DNA of 64,000 nucleotides, from the NCBI RefSeq assembly GCF_030062155.1, contig NZ_CP118269.1, positions 2,356,001 through 2,420,000 of the forward strand, read 5' to 3'. Shown here in pieces: positions 55,498 to 62,543 of the stretch. The position numbers were made by a program, and so were the translations under genes. The number at the start of each line of letters is the position of its first letter. Position 1 is the stretch's first letter. Below the pieces are notes generated by a model. It was not told the DNA's origin. It worked only from the letters and a program-made list of their open reading frames with translations, and searched no databases. Source of the DNA: Pantoea sp. Lij88 (lineage in GTDB: Bacteria; Pseudomonadota; Gammaproteobacteria; Enterobacterales; Enterobacteriaceae).

Positions 55498-55893
55498 TCA
55501 GTAGGGAAGTTGCTTCAGAATCGCGGTGCGTTCCTTATCGAGACGGTCAATACAGAAATTCATAACACTCACATAAGCATCGCTGCCTTGTTCTGCGGCA
55601 TAGGCTTCCAGCCTGCACTGACTATCACGGTATTTAAGCCAGTTACGCTGAGTATCAAGAAAGGCGGTTCTGTACTGGCTTGACTCCTGATCGTGGCCCT
55701 TATAAATTTGCTCAATACGCGTCTTCGCAGCCTTATACTCTTTATTTAAATTCAGCTCTGACTCTGTTTTATTTTTTTCTGCACATTCATTAACTTCCTG
55801 AACGTTATTTCCCTTTGAACAATCACTCATCGCGTGAACGGGGAAAGTATAAACAACTGAGACACATAGCATTAATGATAAATAAGATCGCAT
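55498..55893 (-). CDS. LprI-like (DUF1311) periplasmic protein, possible lysozyme inhibitor
   Basis: 131 residues with signal peptide (MRSYLSLMLCVSVVYTFPVHA). The mature part fits DUF1311/LprI: four cysteines (SDCSKG, NECAEK, SQCRLE, NFCIDR) and the NWLKYRDSQC segment. LprI of Mycobacterium inhibits lysozyme. Here the gene lies one gene away from a muramidase effector and could be a second layer of protection against peptidoglycan cleavage. The start at 55893 has AAGG seven bases upstream. Confidence 0.8.
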   Translation of the reverse strand: MRSYLSLMLCVSVVYTFPVHAMSDCSKGNNVQEVNECAEKNKTESELNLNKEYKAAKTRIEQIYKGHDQESSQYRTAFLDTQRNWLKYRDSQCRLEAYAAEQGSDAYVSVMNFCIDRLDKERTAILKQLPY

Positions 55894-56107
55894 ACGAACC
55901 CTTAAATACGACAACTAATAAGCCCCAGCAAAACACACTGGTAATTATTTGTTAGTTCAACAGGCATTATAAAAGAAAGGTGCAGCATCACCCTCTTATC
56001 TAAGGCATGCTTTTTATTATTAATTATTAACTTTCATATAAATAAATGTTAACTGAAGAAAAATAAGGTTAGAACGATGTGATAACCTGGTGTTTTTAAA
56101 CCAGACA

Positions 56108-56137
56108 TTGAGGTTATCAATCTGTTGATAACCTCAA
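56108..56137. terminator. Perfect 13-bp hairpin after the muramidase immunity gene
   Basis: TTGAGGTTATCAA (56108-56120) pairs perfectly with TTGATAACCTCAA (56125-56137) around TCTG, 15 bp past the stop of the immunity gene. There is no strong T run on the minus-strand side, so it may be a weak terminator or an mRNA 3' stabiliser. Confidence 0.55.
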
Positions 56138-56151
56138 TTTATTAAATTAAG

Positions 56152-56706
56152 TTAGCTCTTTTCACTCAGCTTCTTTTTTAACTCTTTAATCGTTTTTGCT
56201 CCGGAAGCACCCACTTTCTGCGTTAATGCCTTATCAATTTCAATGTCATTACTGGAATTATCTATAGAGAAAATGATCGCTTCATCAGCCGTGGAGTTTG
56301 GTGATGCTACCTCATAGATAACGGCAATCCTGGTTTCAGGATCATTATCCGGGGAAACAATACCCACAGATTTAGTAGCATTACAAACCTCAGCTTCCCA
56401 GTCATCAAATCCTATTGTTGGGATTAACGTCTTAACTGCAGGTTTTTTTTCAGACCAGCCGACAAAGCAAACGTTGTCATCATGTGCATTGAAACCTTTA
56501 CCTGCGATAAAAGTTCCCAGCACTTTTCCTTTATTAGTGAGCGTGAAAGTCTGTCCATCAACAGGCGTTCCACCCTGAACAGACTTTTCTGTCGCTTTCT
56601 GGAAGAGATCTTTCTGAAATGCTGTATCACTCACAGCATGTAATGATGTCTGAGCAAACGCAGCAACCGGGAAAAACAGAACTGGAATTAAAAAAGATAA
56701 GCGCAT
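56152..56706 (-). CDS. Periplasmic immunity protein for the muramidase effector
   Basis: 184 residues with signal peptide (RLSFLIPVLFFPVAAFA). Mature protein has two cysteines (NVCFVG, AEVCNA). No named family. It starts 8 bp after the muramidase gene with GAGAGGAAAT before the ATG. A secreted partner behind a peptidoglycan-cleaving T6SS effector is the expected immunity protein. The four-codon longer frame from 56718 overlaps the effector stop and lacks a site. Confidence 0.75.
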   Translation of the reverse strand: MRLSFLIPVLFFPVAAFAQTSLHAVSDTAFQKDLFQKATEKSVQGGTPVDGQTFTLTNKGKVLGTFIAGKGFNAHDDNVCFVGWSEKKPAVKTLIPTIGFDDWEAEVCNATKSVGIVSPDNDPETRIAVIYEVASPNSTADEAIIFSIDNSSNDIEIDKALTQKVGASGAKTIKELKKKLSEKS

Positions 56707-56714
56707 ATTTCCTC

Positions 56715-57560
56715 TCAAGAATTTCTTAAAGCTGCCTGATAGTTATTGGCAAGCTTATTATCATAGTCGTTCTTTTTAAAGTTTTTTCCGTTATAAGTTC
56801 TTGCAAAAGTAACCCAGTGTTTATTTTGCAGAGCACTTTGCAGCGGAGGCGTATTTTTAATAAAACTAACAAACGCATTTAGTTGCCCTTGCACTGTTTC
56901 CATACCTTTCACAAAATCTTCGACAGATGCAAAACCTGCAGCTTTGTAATTCTCTCCCATAATCTGAAAAGCCCCCCATGAAGCTGATTGCAAAGCGGCA
57001 TTTCTATCAAGAGCAATAGCTTTATTCAACTTACCATATTGGGCACTGTACTTTCCATACCCTCCGGCGTCTTTATTGGAGAGGACAGGATCGCTATCAT
57101 ATTTCCCATTGGTCAATCGATGGAAATAATGACGCTCATAGAGAATAGTGGGTTTACCGTCATCACCAAAAGCCCCACGTGGCGTCTCAGTCAGTACAAC
57201 CGCTTTGATCGCTGCGACTTCGCACCCAAGGCTCTTTGCCGCCTCAACCAGTTGTTCCTGGCTGAAAACAATTGCCCGTGGCGCTCTGTTGGTTGATGTA
57301 TGGAATGATGAATGCACAACTAAATTGCGCATGGTGATGCCGGTTGGAGAAATGATTCCGTCAGGATTTTTTAAATTAACAACCTCCTGCTGAAACTTCT
57401 TAATTCTTTCTGCAGTGGCAGGACCAAAAACCCCATCCTCGCCTAATTTATTTGACGGTGTAGTTATTTTTTTATTTTTATTTAACAATACCTGAACGGT
57501 AAAAACATCCGCGTAATTATTTTTCTGTCCGATACCCACAGGCGAACTAATTCTTGCCAT
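56715..57560 (-). CDS. T6SS effector: peptidoglycan-binding plus N-acetylmuramidase domain
   Basis: 281 residues. N-terminal peptidoglycan-binding_1 domain (about 10-75: ADVFTVQVLLNKNKKITTPS, DGVFGPATAERIKKFQQEVV) and C-terminal N-acetylmuramidase (DUF3380-type, about 90-280) with AIKAVVLTETPRGAFGDDGK, LYERHYFHRLTNGKYD, GYGKYSAQYGKLNKAI and SASWGAFQIMGENYKAAGF. The Glu in VVLTET is the likely catalytic acid. No signal peptide, as for T6SS cargo. It follows hcp and precedes a periplasmic immunity gene, so it is probably an Hcp-delivered cell-wall effector; phage-endolysin ancestry is likely. Confidence 0.9.
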   Translation of the reverse strand: MARISSPVGIGQKNNYADVFTVQVLLNKNKKITTPSNKLGEDGVFGPATAERIKKFQQEVVNLKNPDGIISPTGITMRNLVVHSSFHTSTNRAPRAIVFSQEQLVEAAKSLGCEVAAIKAVVLTETPRGAFGDDGKPTILYERHYFHRLTNGKYDSDPVLSNKDAGGYGKYSAQYGKLNKAIALDRNAALQSASWGAFQIMGENYKAAGFASVEDFVKGMETVQGQLNAFVSFIKNTPPLQSALQNKHWVTFARTYNGKNFKKNDYDNKLANNYQAALRNS

Positions 57561-57604
57561 ACCTTCACCTCAATTACTGATACATCCCGGTACATATTGA
57601 GCGT

Positions 57605-57635
57605 AAAAGATGAGCCTCCTGCCAGCAGGAGGCTC
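57605..57635 (-). terminator. Hairpin between hcp and the muramidase effector gene
   Basis: GAGCCTCCTG (57612-57621) pairs perfectly with CAGGAGGCTC (57626-57635) around CCAG; on the minus strand it is followed by ATCTTTTA. It would end most hcp transcripts and let a fraction read into the effector gene. Confidence 0.75.
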
Positions 57636-57641
57636 TTACAA

Positions 57642-58124
57642 TTATGCTTCTCTGTTTTCTTTGATATTCCAGCCAGCACTGCTCTCTGCGCCTTTTCCGC
57701 CGGAGGAGCTCTGTTCCCAATACTGCTGTTTGACTTTGGAAGACTGGAAAGAATAGGACATGCCTACTAAGTCACCATTATCTGCGCCGTTATATTTAAC
57801 AGTCGTTACCAGAACATCTTCAAGTGTGATGCGAGCATACTCAACCTGAGTACCACCAGCCTTACAGATTGATAATTCGACTTTAGACAGGTGTTTGCCG
57901 CTTGCGCAGTTTTTCAGTAATGCCGTTACTGACTTATCAATCAGAGCCTCAACATGCAAGTCCTCAAAATTAACCTTACCCGCACCGCCGCCGCCGCCAA
58001 CAGACATGTTGCCTGGCTGAGAAGCACCCCATGAGAAAGAGGTGATATCAGTCCAGCCAGTGTGGTTTGAGTCTTTAGACTCGCCGGTGACTCCGTCAAC
58101 CTTCATAAACATATCAATAGCCAT
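57642..58124 (-). CDS. hcp: T6SS tube protein Hcp (TssD)
   Basis: 160 residues, the usual Hcp length. AIDMFMKVDGVTGESKDSNH at the start, GWTDITSFSWGASQPG, then a Gly-rich loop and VEYARITLEDVLVTTVKYNG. Forms the hexameric inner tube and can carry small effectors in its lumen. It has its own 240-bp upstream region with two dyads and is closed by a strong hairpin, so it is likely expressed at a higher level than its neighbours. Confidence 0.96.
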   Translation of the reverse strand: MAIDMFMKVDGVTGESKDSNHTGWTDITSFSWGASQPGNMSVGGGGGAGKVNFEDLHVEALIDKSVTALLKNCASGKHLSKVELSICKAGGTQVEYARITLEDVLVTTVKYNGADNGDLVGMSYSFQSSKVKQQYWEQSSSGGKGAESSAGWNIKENREA

Positions 58125-58236
58125 TATCTTTCACTCTTTATTGGTTGAGATTATTGCTTTCAAAAAAGCAAGGATATGGCAAAAAGAAAAGCATGGGGCT
58201 GAATAAAACAGTCCATATTTTACCTTTGCCTTGCTT

Positions 58237-58265
58237 CTGAAATATCGTCATAAACAATATTTCAG
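58237..58265. promoter_or_regulatory. Dyad upstream of hcp (1)
   Basis: CTGAAATAT and ATATTTCAG form a perfect 9-bp inverted repeat with an 11-base spacer, about 115-140 bp before the hcp start. It could be an operator or a 5' RNA structure. Confidence 0.45.
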
Positions 58266-58307
58266 ATACTGCGTTGCCAGGCACCAGGCCGGGCAATGTA
58301 TTTATTC

Positions 58308-58326
58308 ATTTCTCATGATGAGAAAT
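58308..58326. promoter_or_regulatory. Dyad upstream of hcp (2)
   Basis: ATTTCTCAT-G-ATGAGAAAT is a perfect 19-bp palindrome about 185-200 bp before hcp and 40 bp past the end of the preceding small gene. The form is that of a dimeric repressor or activator site. Confidence 0.45.
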
Positions 58327-58364
58327 CGAGGTTCTGACCCGCTATTCAGGACGCAGAGAAGCGC

Positions 58365-58577
58365 TTAATAAATTTCTCTTAGCTTAGCCGCCGCCCAGTA
58401 AAAACCTAACGACACAGTGCCTGAAATAATAATCAGGACACCGTTAGTCACTTTCCCCATAACAGGAATATTCCAGTCAAAGAACAAAAGGTAATAACCT
58501 GCACAGGTGATTAAAATAAGAGCGGAAATAAAAACCAGCAGATAATGCAGCAAGTATAGAGCTGACTTTTTAAGCAT
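58365..58577 (-). CDS. Small two-span membrane protein (70 aa)
   Basis: 70 residues with two hydrophobic segments (LLHYLLVFISALILITCAGY and GVLIIISGTVSLGFYWAAAK). Not recognised. It lies between tssC and hcp on the same strand. The ATG at 58577 has AGGATGACAGG upstream; an upstream start at 58634 would add 19 charged residues. Function unknown; possibly a lineage-specific T6SS accessory or a stray gene. Confidence 0.6.
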   Translation of the reverse strand: MLKKSALYLLHYLLVFISALILITCAGYYLLFFDWNIPVMGKVTNGVLIIISGTVSLGFYWAAAKLREIY

Positions 58578-58670
58578 CCTGTCATCCTCCCTGACGTTTA
58601 TCTCAGCAACCTTCCTGTCAGGCATCAGGCGCAAAACCCTTTCGCGCCTGATAACCCTGCAACTCAGCCC

Positions 58671-60170
58671 TTAAGCATTGTCATTTTTCAGTGACGGCAG
58701 CTTAGAGACCAGACGCAGAGAAACCGTCAGGCCTTCCAGCTGGTAGTGCGGACGCAGGAAGAACTTCGCGGCGTAATAGCCTGGATTGTCTTCCTGCTCT
58801 TCCACATTCACCTCGGCAGCGGCCAGCGGCTTGCGTGACTTGGTCTCCTGCGAGGAGTTAGCCGGATCGCCATCGACATAGTTCATCACCCAGTCGTTCA
58901 GCCAGCGTTCCATCTCGTCACGCTCGCGGAAAGAGCCGATCTTGTCACGCACGATGCACTTCAGGTAATGCGCGAAGCGGCAGCAGGCGAACAGGTAAGG
59001 CAGACGCGCGGCCAGACGGGCATTGGCGGTGGCATCGGCATCGTGATACTCCATTGGCTTCTGCAGTGACTGCGCACCGATAAAGGCAGCGAAGTCAGAG
59101 TTTTTGCGATGCACCAGCGGCATAAAGCCGTTTTTCGCCAGTTCCGCTTCGCGGCGATCGCTGATGGCGATTTCGGTCGGACACTTCATGTCCACGCCGC
59201 CGTCATCGCTCGGGAAGGTGTGACACGGCAGATTTTCAACTGCCCCGCCCGACTCCACGCCGCGGATCGCCGTGCACCAGCCGTACTCTTTGAAAGAGCG
59301 GTTAATGTTAGCGGCCATGGCGTAGGCAGCATTGCTCCATGTGTAGTTGCCGTGATCGGAACCGTCGGTCTGCTCTTCGAAATCGAAGCTGTCGACCGGG
59401 TTGGTGCGGATGCCATATGGCAGACGCGCCAGGAAGCGCGGCATCACCAGACCCAGATAGCGTGCATCTTCCGATTCACGCAGGCTGCGCCAGGCGGCAT
59501 ATTCAGTGTTCTGGAAGATCTTGGTCAGATCGCGTGGATTCGCCAGCTCCTGCCAGGACTCCATCTGCATAACTTCCGGCGCGGTGCCGGTAATGAACGG
59601 ACAGTGCGCCGCCGAACCGATACGGGCCATCTCACCCAGCAGCTCAACATCCTGCGGGCTGTGATCGAAGTAGTAGTCACCTACCAGGCAGCCAAACGGC
59701 TCGCCGCCGAACTGACCATACTCCTGCTCATAAATCTTCTTGAACAGCGGGCTTTGATCCCAGCCGGCACCCTTGTAACGCTTCAGAGTCCGACCCAGCT
59801 CCTGCTTGGAGATGCTCATAAAGCGGATTTTCAGCATCTCGTCAGTTTCGGTATTGTTCACCAGATAGCTCAGACCGCGCCAGGCGCTCTCCAGCGACTG
59901 AAACTCTGGATGGTGAATAATCTGGTTCACCTGTTGCGACAGCTTTTCGTCGATCTCCGCAATCAGCGCCTGGATGGTGCGATACGCATCGCTGGAGACG
60001 GTGACGGTGTTCTCAAGCGCCTGCTGCGCCAGAGTTTTCACTGCGCTTTCGACCGCCGCGCGCGCCTGATCACTTTTCGGCCGGAACTCTTTATTCAGCA
60101 GTGCACTGAACTCATCCTGACTGAAACTGGCTGCGCCCTGCGACTGCGGTTGTTGTGAAGTCTGCGTCAT
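58671..60170 (-). CDS. tssC: T6SS sheath large subunit TssC (VipB)
   Basis: 499 residues, standard size. Contains LSYLVNNTETDEMLKIRFMS, FGCLVGDYYFDHSPQDVELL, LPYGIRTNPVDSFDFEEQ and YLFACCRFAHYLKCIVRDKI, all typical TssC segments. Forms the contractile sheath with TssB. The start overlaps the tssB stop (ATGA). Confidence 0.97.
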   Translation of the reverse strand: MTQTSQQPQSQGAASFSQDEFSALLNKEFRPKSDQARAAVESAVKTLAQQALENTVTVSSDAYRTIQALIAEIDEKLSQQVNQIIHHPEFQSLESAWRGLSYLVNNTETDEMLKIRFMSISKQELGRTLKRYKGAGWDQSPLFKKIYEQEYGQFGGEPFGCLVGDYYFDHSPQDVELLGEMARIGSAAHCPFITGTAPEVMQMESWQELANPRDLTKIFQNTEYAAWRSLRESEDARYLGLVMPRFLARLPYGIRTNPVDSFDFEEQTDGSDHGNYTWSNAAYAMAANINRSFKEYGWCTAIRGVESGGAVENLPCHTFPSDDGGVDMKCPTEIAISDRREAELAKNGFMPLVHRKNSDFAAFIGAQSLQKPMEYHDADATANARLAARLPYLFACCRFAHYLKCIVRDKIGSFRERDEMERWLNDWVMNYVDGDPANSSQETKSRKPLAAAEVNVEEQEDNPGYYAAKFFLRPHYQLEGLTVSLRLVSKLPSLKNDNA

Positions 60171-60700
60171 GCCTGCGGCTCCTTACCTTCAGTGGCCTCA
60201 TCCTGCTTTGGCAGATGGGTCAGGGCCTGCAGCAGCGTAGGATCCTGCAGCACTTTACCAATCAGCTCTTCAGCGCCGTTTTTGCCGTCCATATAGGTCA
60301 GCAGGTTCGCCAGCTGGGTACGCGCTTCCAGCAGCTTGCTCAGCGGCTCGACGTTGCGGGCCACCGCGTCCGGCGAAAAGTCATCCATGCTGTCAAAGGT
60401 GAGATCGATGTTCAGCTTGCCTTCGCCGTTCAGGGTGTTGTCTACCTGGAATGCGGCGCGCGGCTTCAGCGCTTTCATGCGCTCATCAAAGTTGTCGATG
60501 TCGATCTCAAGGAATTTACGTTCGTCGATGCCCGGCTGCGGCTCCAGCGGTTTACCCACCAGATCCGCCAGCACGCCCATCACAAACGGCAGCTGGATTT
60601 TGCGTTCCGCGCCATAAATTTCCACGTCATATTCAATCTGAACGCGAGGCGCGCGATTGCGGGCAATGAACTTCTGCCCACTGGATTTGCTTGTTGCCAT
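60167..60700 (-). CDS. tssB: T6SS sheath small subunit TssB (VipA)
   Basis: 177 residues. RAPRVQIEYDVEIYGAERKI, LPFVMGVLADLVGKP and DERMKALKPRAAFQVDNTL are TssB hallmarks. Partner of TssC in the sheath. The ATG at 60700 has GGAG six bases upstream; two earlier ATGs in the frame lack a good site. Confidence 0.96.
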   Translation of the reverse strand: MATSKSSGQKFIARNRAPRVQIEYDVEIYGAERKIQLPFVMGVLADLVGKPLEPQPGIDERKFLEIDIDNFDERMKALKPRAAFQVDNTLNGEGKLNIDLTFDSMDDFSPDAVARNVEPLSKLLEARTQLANLLTYMDGKNGAEELIGKVLQDPTLLQALTHLPKQDEATEGKEPQA

Positions 60701-60779
60701 GGTTTTCTCCATCAATGATGCGCGGATAATGTGTCACAGCAGGCGCGCAGGTCCCGCTGTGTGAGTGGGTCACGCCTGC

Positions 60780-61802
60780 TTAGTCGCGACGTCCGAAAAT
60801 GGTTTCCAGCTGATGTACGCCATCGGGTGCCAGTTCGCGGATGATCTCCAGGAAGTCGCGCTCGATTAAGCGCTGCACCCGGTCGATCATCAGCGGGGCC
60901 GGATGGCTCGGCTCATGCTGAGTGAAGTAGAGCTTCACCTTTTCCAGCATCAGCTGGGCATCGGCGCGGGAATTGATCTGTACCGTGCGCCAGTCCGCGG
61001 CAGCACGTGGAGTTGCTGCGGCAGCCACCGGTGCAGCCGCTTCTGCGGGCTGTTCCGCCGCTGCAGTGGGTATCAGCTGGCTGAGGTCGGTGGCCTGGCA
61101 GCGTTCGGCGATCTGCGCAATCTGTCTGCGCAGCAGTGTCAGTTCCGGCACTGCCGCATCGCCCAGCCGTTCGGCCACGGTTTCGCAGATGGTCTGCAGC
61201 CGCTCATGAATCTGCAGCACCGCCTCAATACCGGGCTGGTCGCCGCGCGCCAGTTCGTCGATCAGACGCGGCAGGCCACCAGGGTAGTCTGCTACCTCGG
61301 TTTTGCTGCCGTCGCACAGGGCGGCCGCATCGCGCAGCGAGATACCGTCAGACGGATAGCGCAGCAGCCAGCACTGACGCACCGCGCCACTTAGTTCAGT
61401 CTTGTCACCCAGCAGCGCCAGGGCATTAATACGGTAGAAGGGATCCTGCTCACCGTACTCTTCCAGCCGGGGCCACAGCGGCTCCCAGTAGAGCAGCAAC
61501 GCCTGTTCAATCAGCTTCAGCCCCTGGGCATAGCCCGGCAGCCCTTTCAGCTCTGTCCAGGCGTGAGTCAGCGCCAGCATTACCCGCAAATCTTTGCTGC
61601 GGGCCAGTAATGCGATCGCCAGCTTCTCGACTTTGTTCCAGTCGGCGGGTTCGGCCGGAATGATGGTGTCGCCGAACTGCTGTTCCGCTTTACCGGCGCT
61701 GGCCTGCTCCATCGCCTGAAAATCGGCGTCGTACTCCAGGTTATCGCCGCCAGGATTGTCCTCACTGACCGGAGCCAGCAAAGCCTCTGTATTCATCGTC
61801 AT
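60780..61802 (-). CDS. tssA: T6SS cap/priming protein TssA
   Basis: 340 residues. N-terminal ImpA domain (LLAPVSEDNPGGDNLEYDAD, TELKGLPGYAQGLKLIEQAL, YWEPLWPRLEEYGEQDPFYR), an Ala/Pro-rich linker (about 245-275) and a C-terminal domain ending PDGVHQLETIFGRRD. TssA co-ordinates tube and sheath assembly. The start at 61802 has GAGG upstream; ATG at 61796 is two codons later and equally possible. Confidence 0.95.
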   Translation of the reverse strand: MTMNTEALLAPVSEDNPGGDNLEYDADFQAMEQASAGKAEQQFGDTIIPAEPADWNKVEKLAIALLARSKDLRVMLALTHAWTELKGLPGYAQGLKLIEQALLLYWEPLWPRLEEYGEQDPFYRINALALLGDKTELSGAVRQCWLLRYPSDGISLRDAAALCDGSKTEVADYPGGLPRLIDELARGDQPGIEAVLQIHERLQTICETVAERLGDAAVPELTLLRRQIAQIAERCQATDLSQLIPTAAAEQPAEAAAPVAAAATPRAAADWRTVQINSRADAQLMLEKVKLYFTQHEPSHPAPLMIDRVQRLIERDFLEIIRELAPDGVHQLETIFGRRD

Positions 61803-61812
61803 GCGTGTCGCC

Positions 61813-62529
61813 TCAGGATTCAAACATCGGGGGATAAAGTCCGTTTCGTCCCGGCTTTGCCCCACCGGCCGGATCAAACAGCAAGGAAAAGAGCTGCGCG
61901 GTGAAGTTACCGCTGTGGACCTGGGTATAAAGCGGGAAACCGTCGCTTTGATTGGTCCACCAGAAACTGGTGTAGAACTGCGGGTCGAAGTTCTCGCCCG
62001 GCAGCGCCCAGTTCAGCGTCGAGGGCGTGTCGCCATGCCCGATGACGTTGAGAATATCTGACGACTCACCCGCTTCCTGCGGCGGTTGCGGCTGCGGAAT
62101 GCTGATCAGCGCCTGATCCAGCTGCTCCGGCGATCCGCCGCCCTGAACCACCCGCAGCAGCGTATTGCCCACCTGCTGGTACCACTCGCCGGAACGGGCC
62201 AGCAGGGCTGGTGACCACTCGGCGGGGGTGAAGTGGCGCAGCGCGCAGAGCGGATAGTTACGCCCTACGCTATCCCGTGCGGCGATCAGGCAGCCCATCT
62301 GGATCAGCTGACTGCCCAGCATCGGCGGCACCACAAAATTCCAGACCGGCGCGTTGAGGAACGGGCGCGACGGGGCATTTTCACTCTCCTGGCTGCTCTG
62401 CCAGTGATGCAGGCCCACCTGAAACCAGCTGGACCATTGGCGATAGAGCACGTCAGGAAAGCGGCGCTTCACAAAGTCACCCGCGCTGGGCAATTTGCCG
62501 TACCAGCAGGGTGCAGCGTAATGAGTCAT
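61813..62529 (-). CDS. tagF: T6SS-associated TagF (DUF2094)
   Basis: 238 residues. WYGKLPSAGDFVKRRFPDVL is the family start, followed by NFVVPPMLGSQLIQMGCLIA and SFWWTNQ. TagF holds the T6SS off at the post-translational level in Pseudomonas by acting on the FHA protein, independently of the kinase; here it is a separate gene, not fused to PppA as in some species. Sits between tssM and tssA. Confidence 0.94.
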   Translation of the reverse strand: MTHYAAPCWYGKLPSAGDFVKRRFPDVLYRQWSSWFQVGLHHWQSSQESENAPSRPFLNAPVWNFVVPPMLGSQLIQMGCLIAARDSVGRNYPLCALRHFTPAEWSPALLARSGEWYQQVGNTLLRVVQGGGSPEQLDQALISIPQPQPPQEAGESSDILNVIGHGDTPSTLNWALPGENFDPQFYTSFWWTNQSDGFPLYTQVHSGNFTAQLFSLLFDPAGGAKPGRNGLYPPMFES

Positions 62530-62543
62530 TGTCGGGTCCTGTT

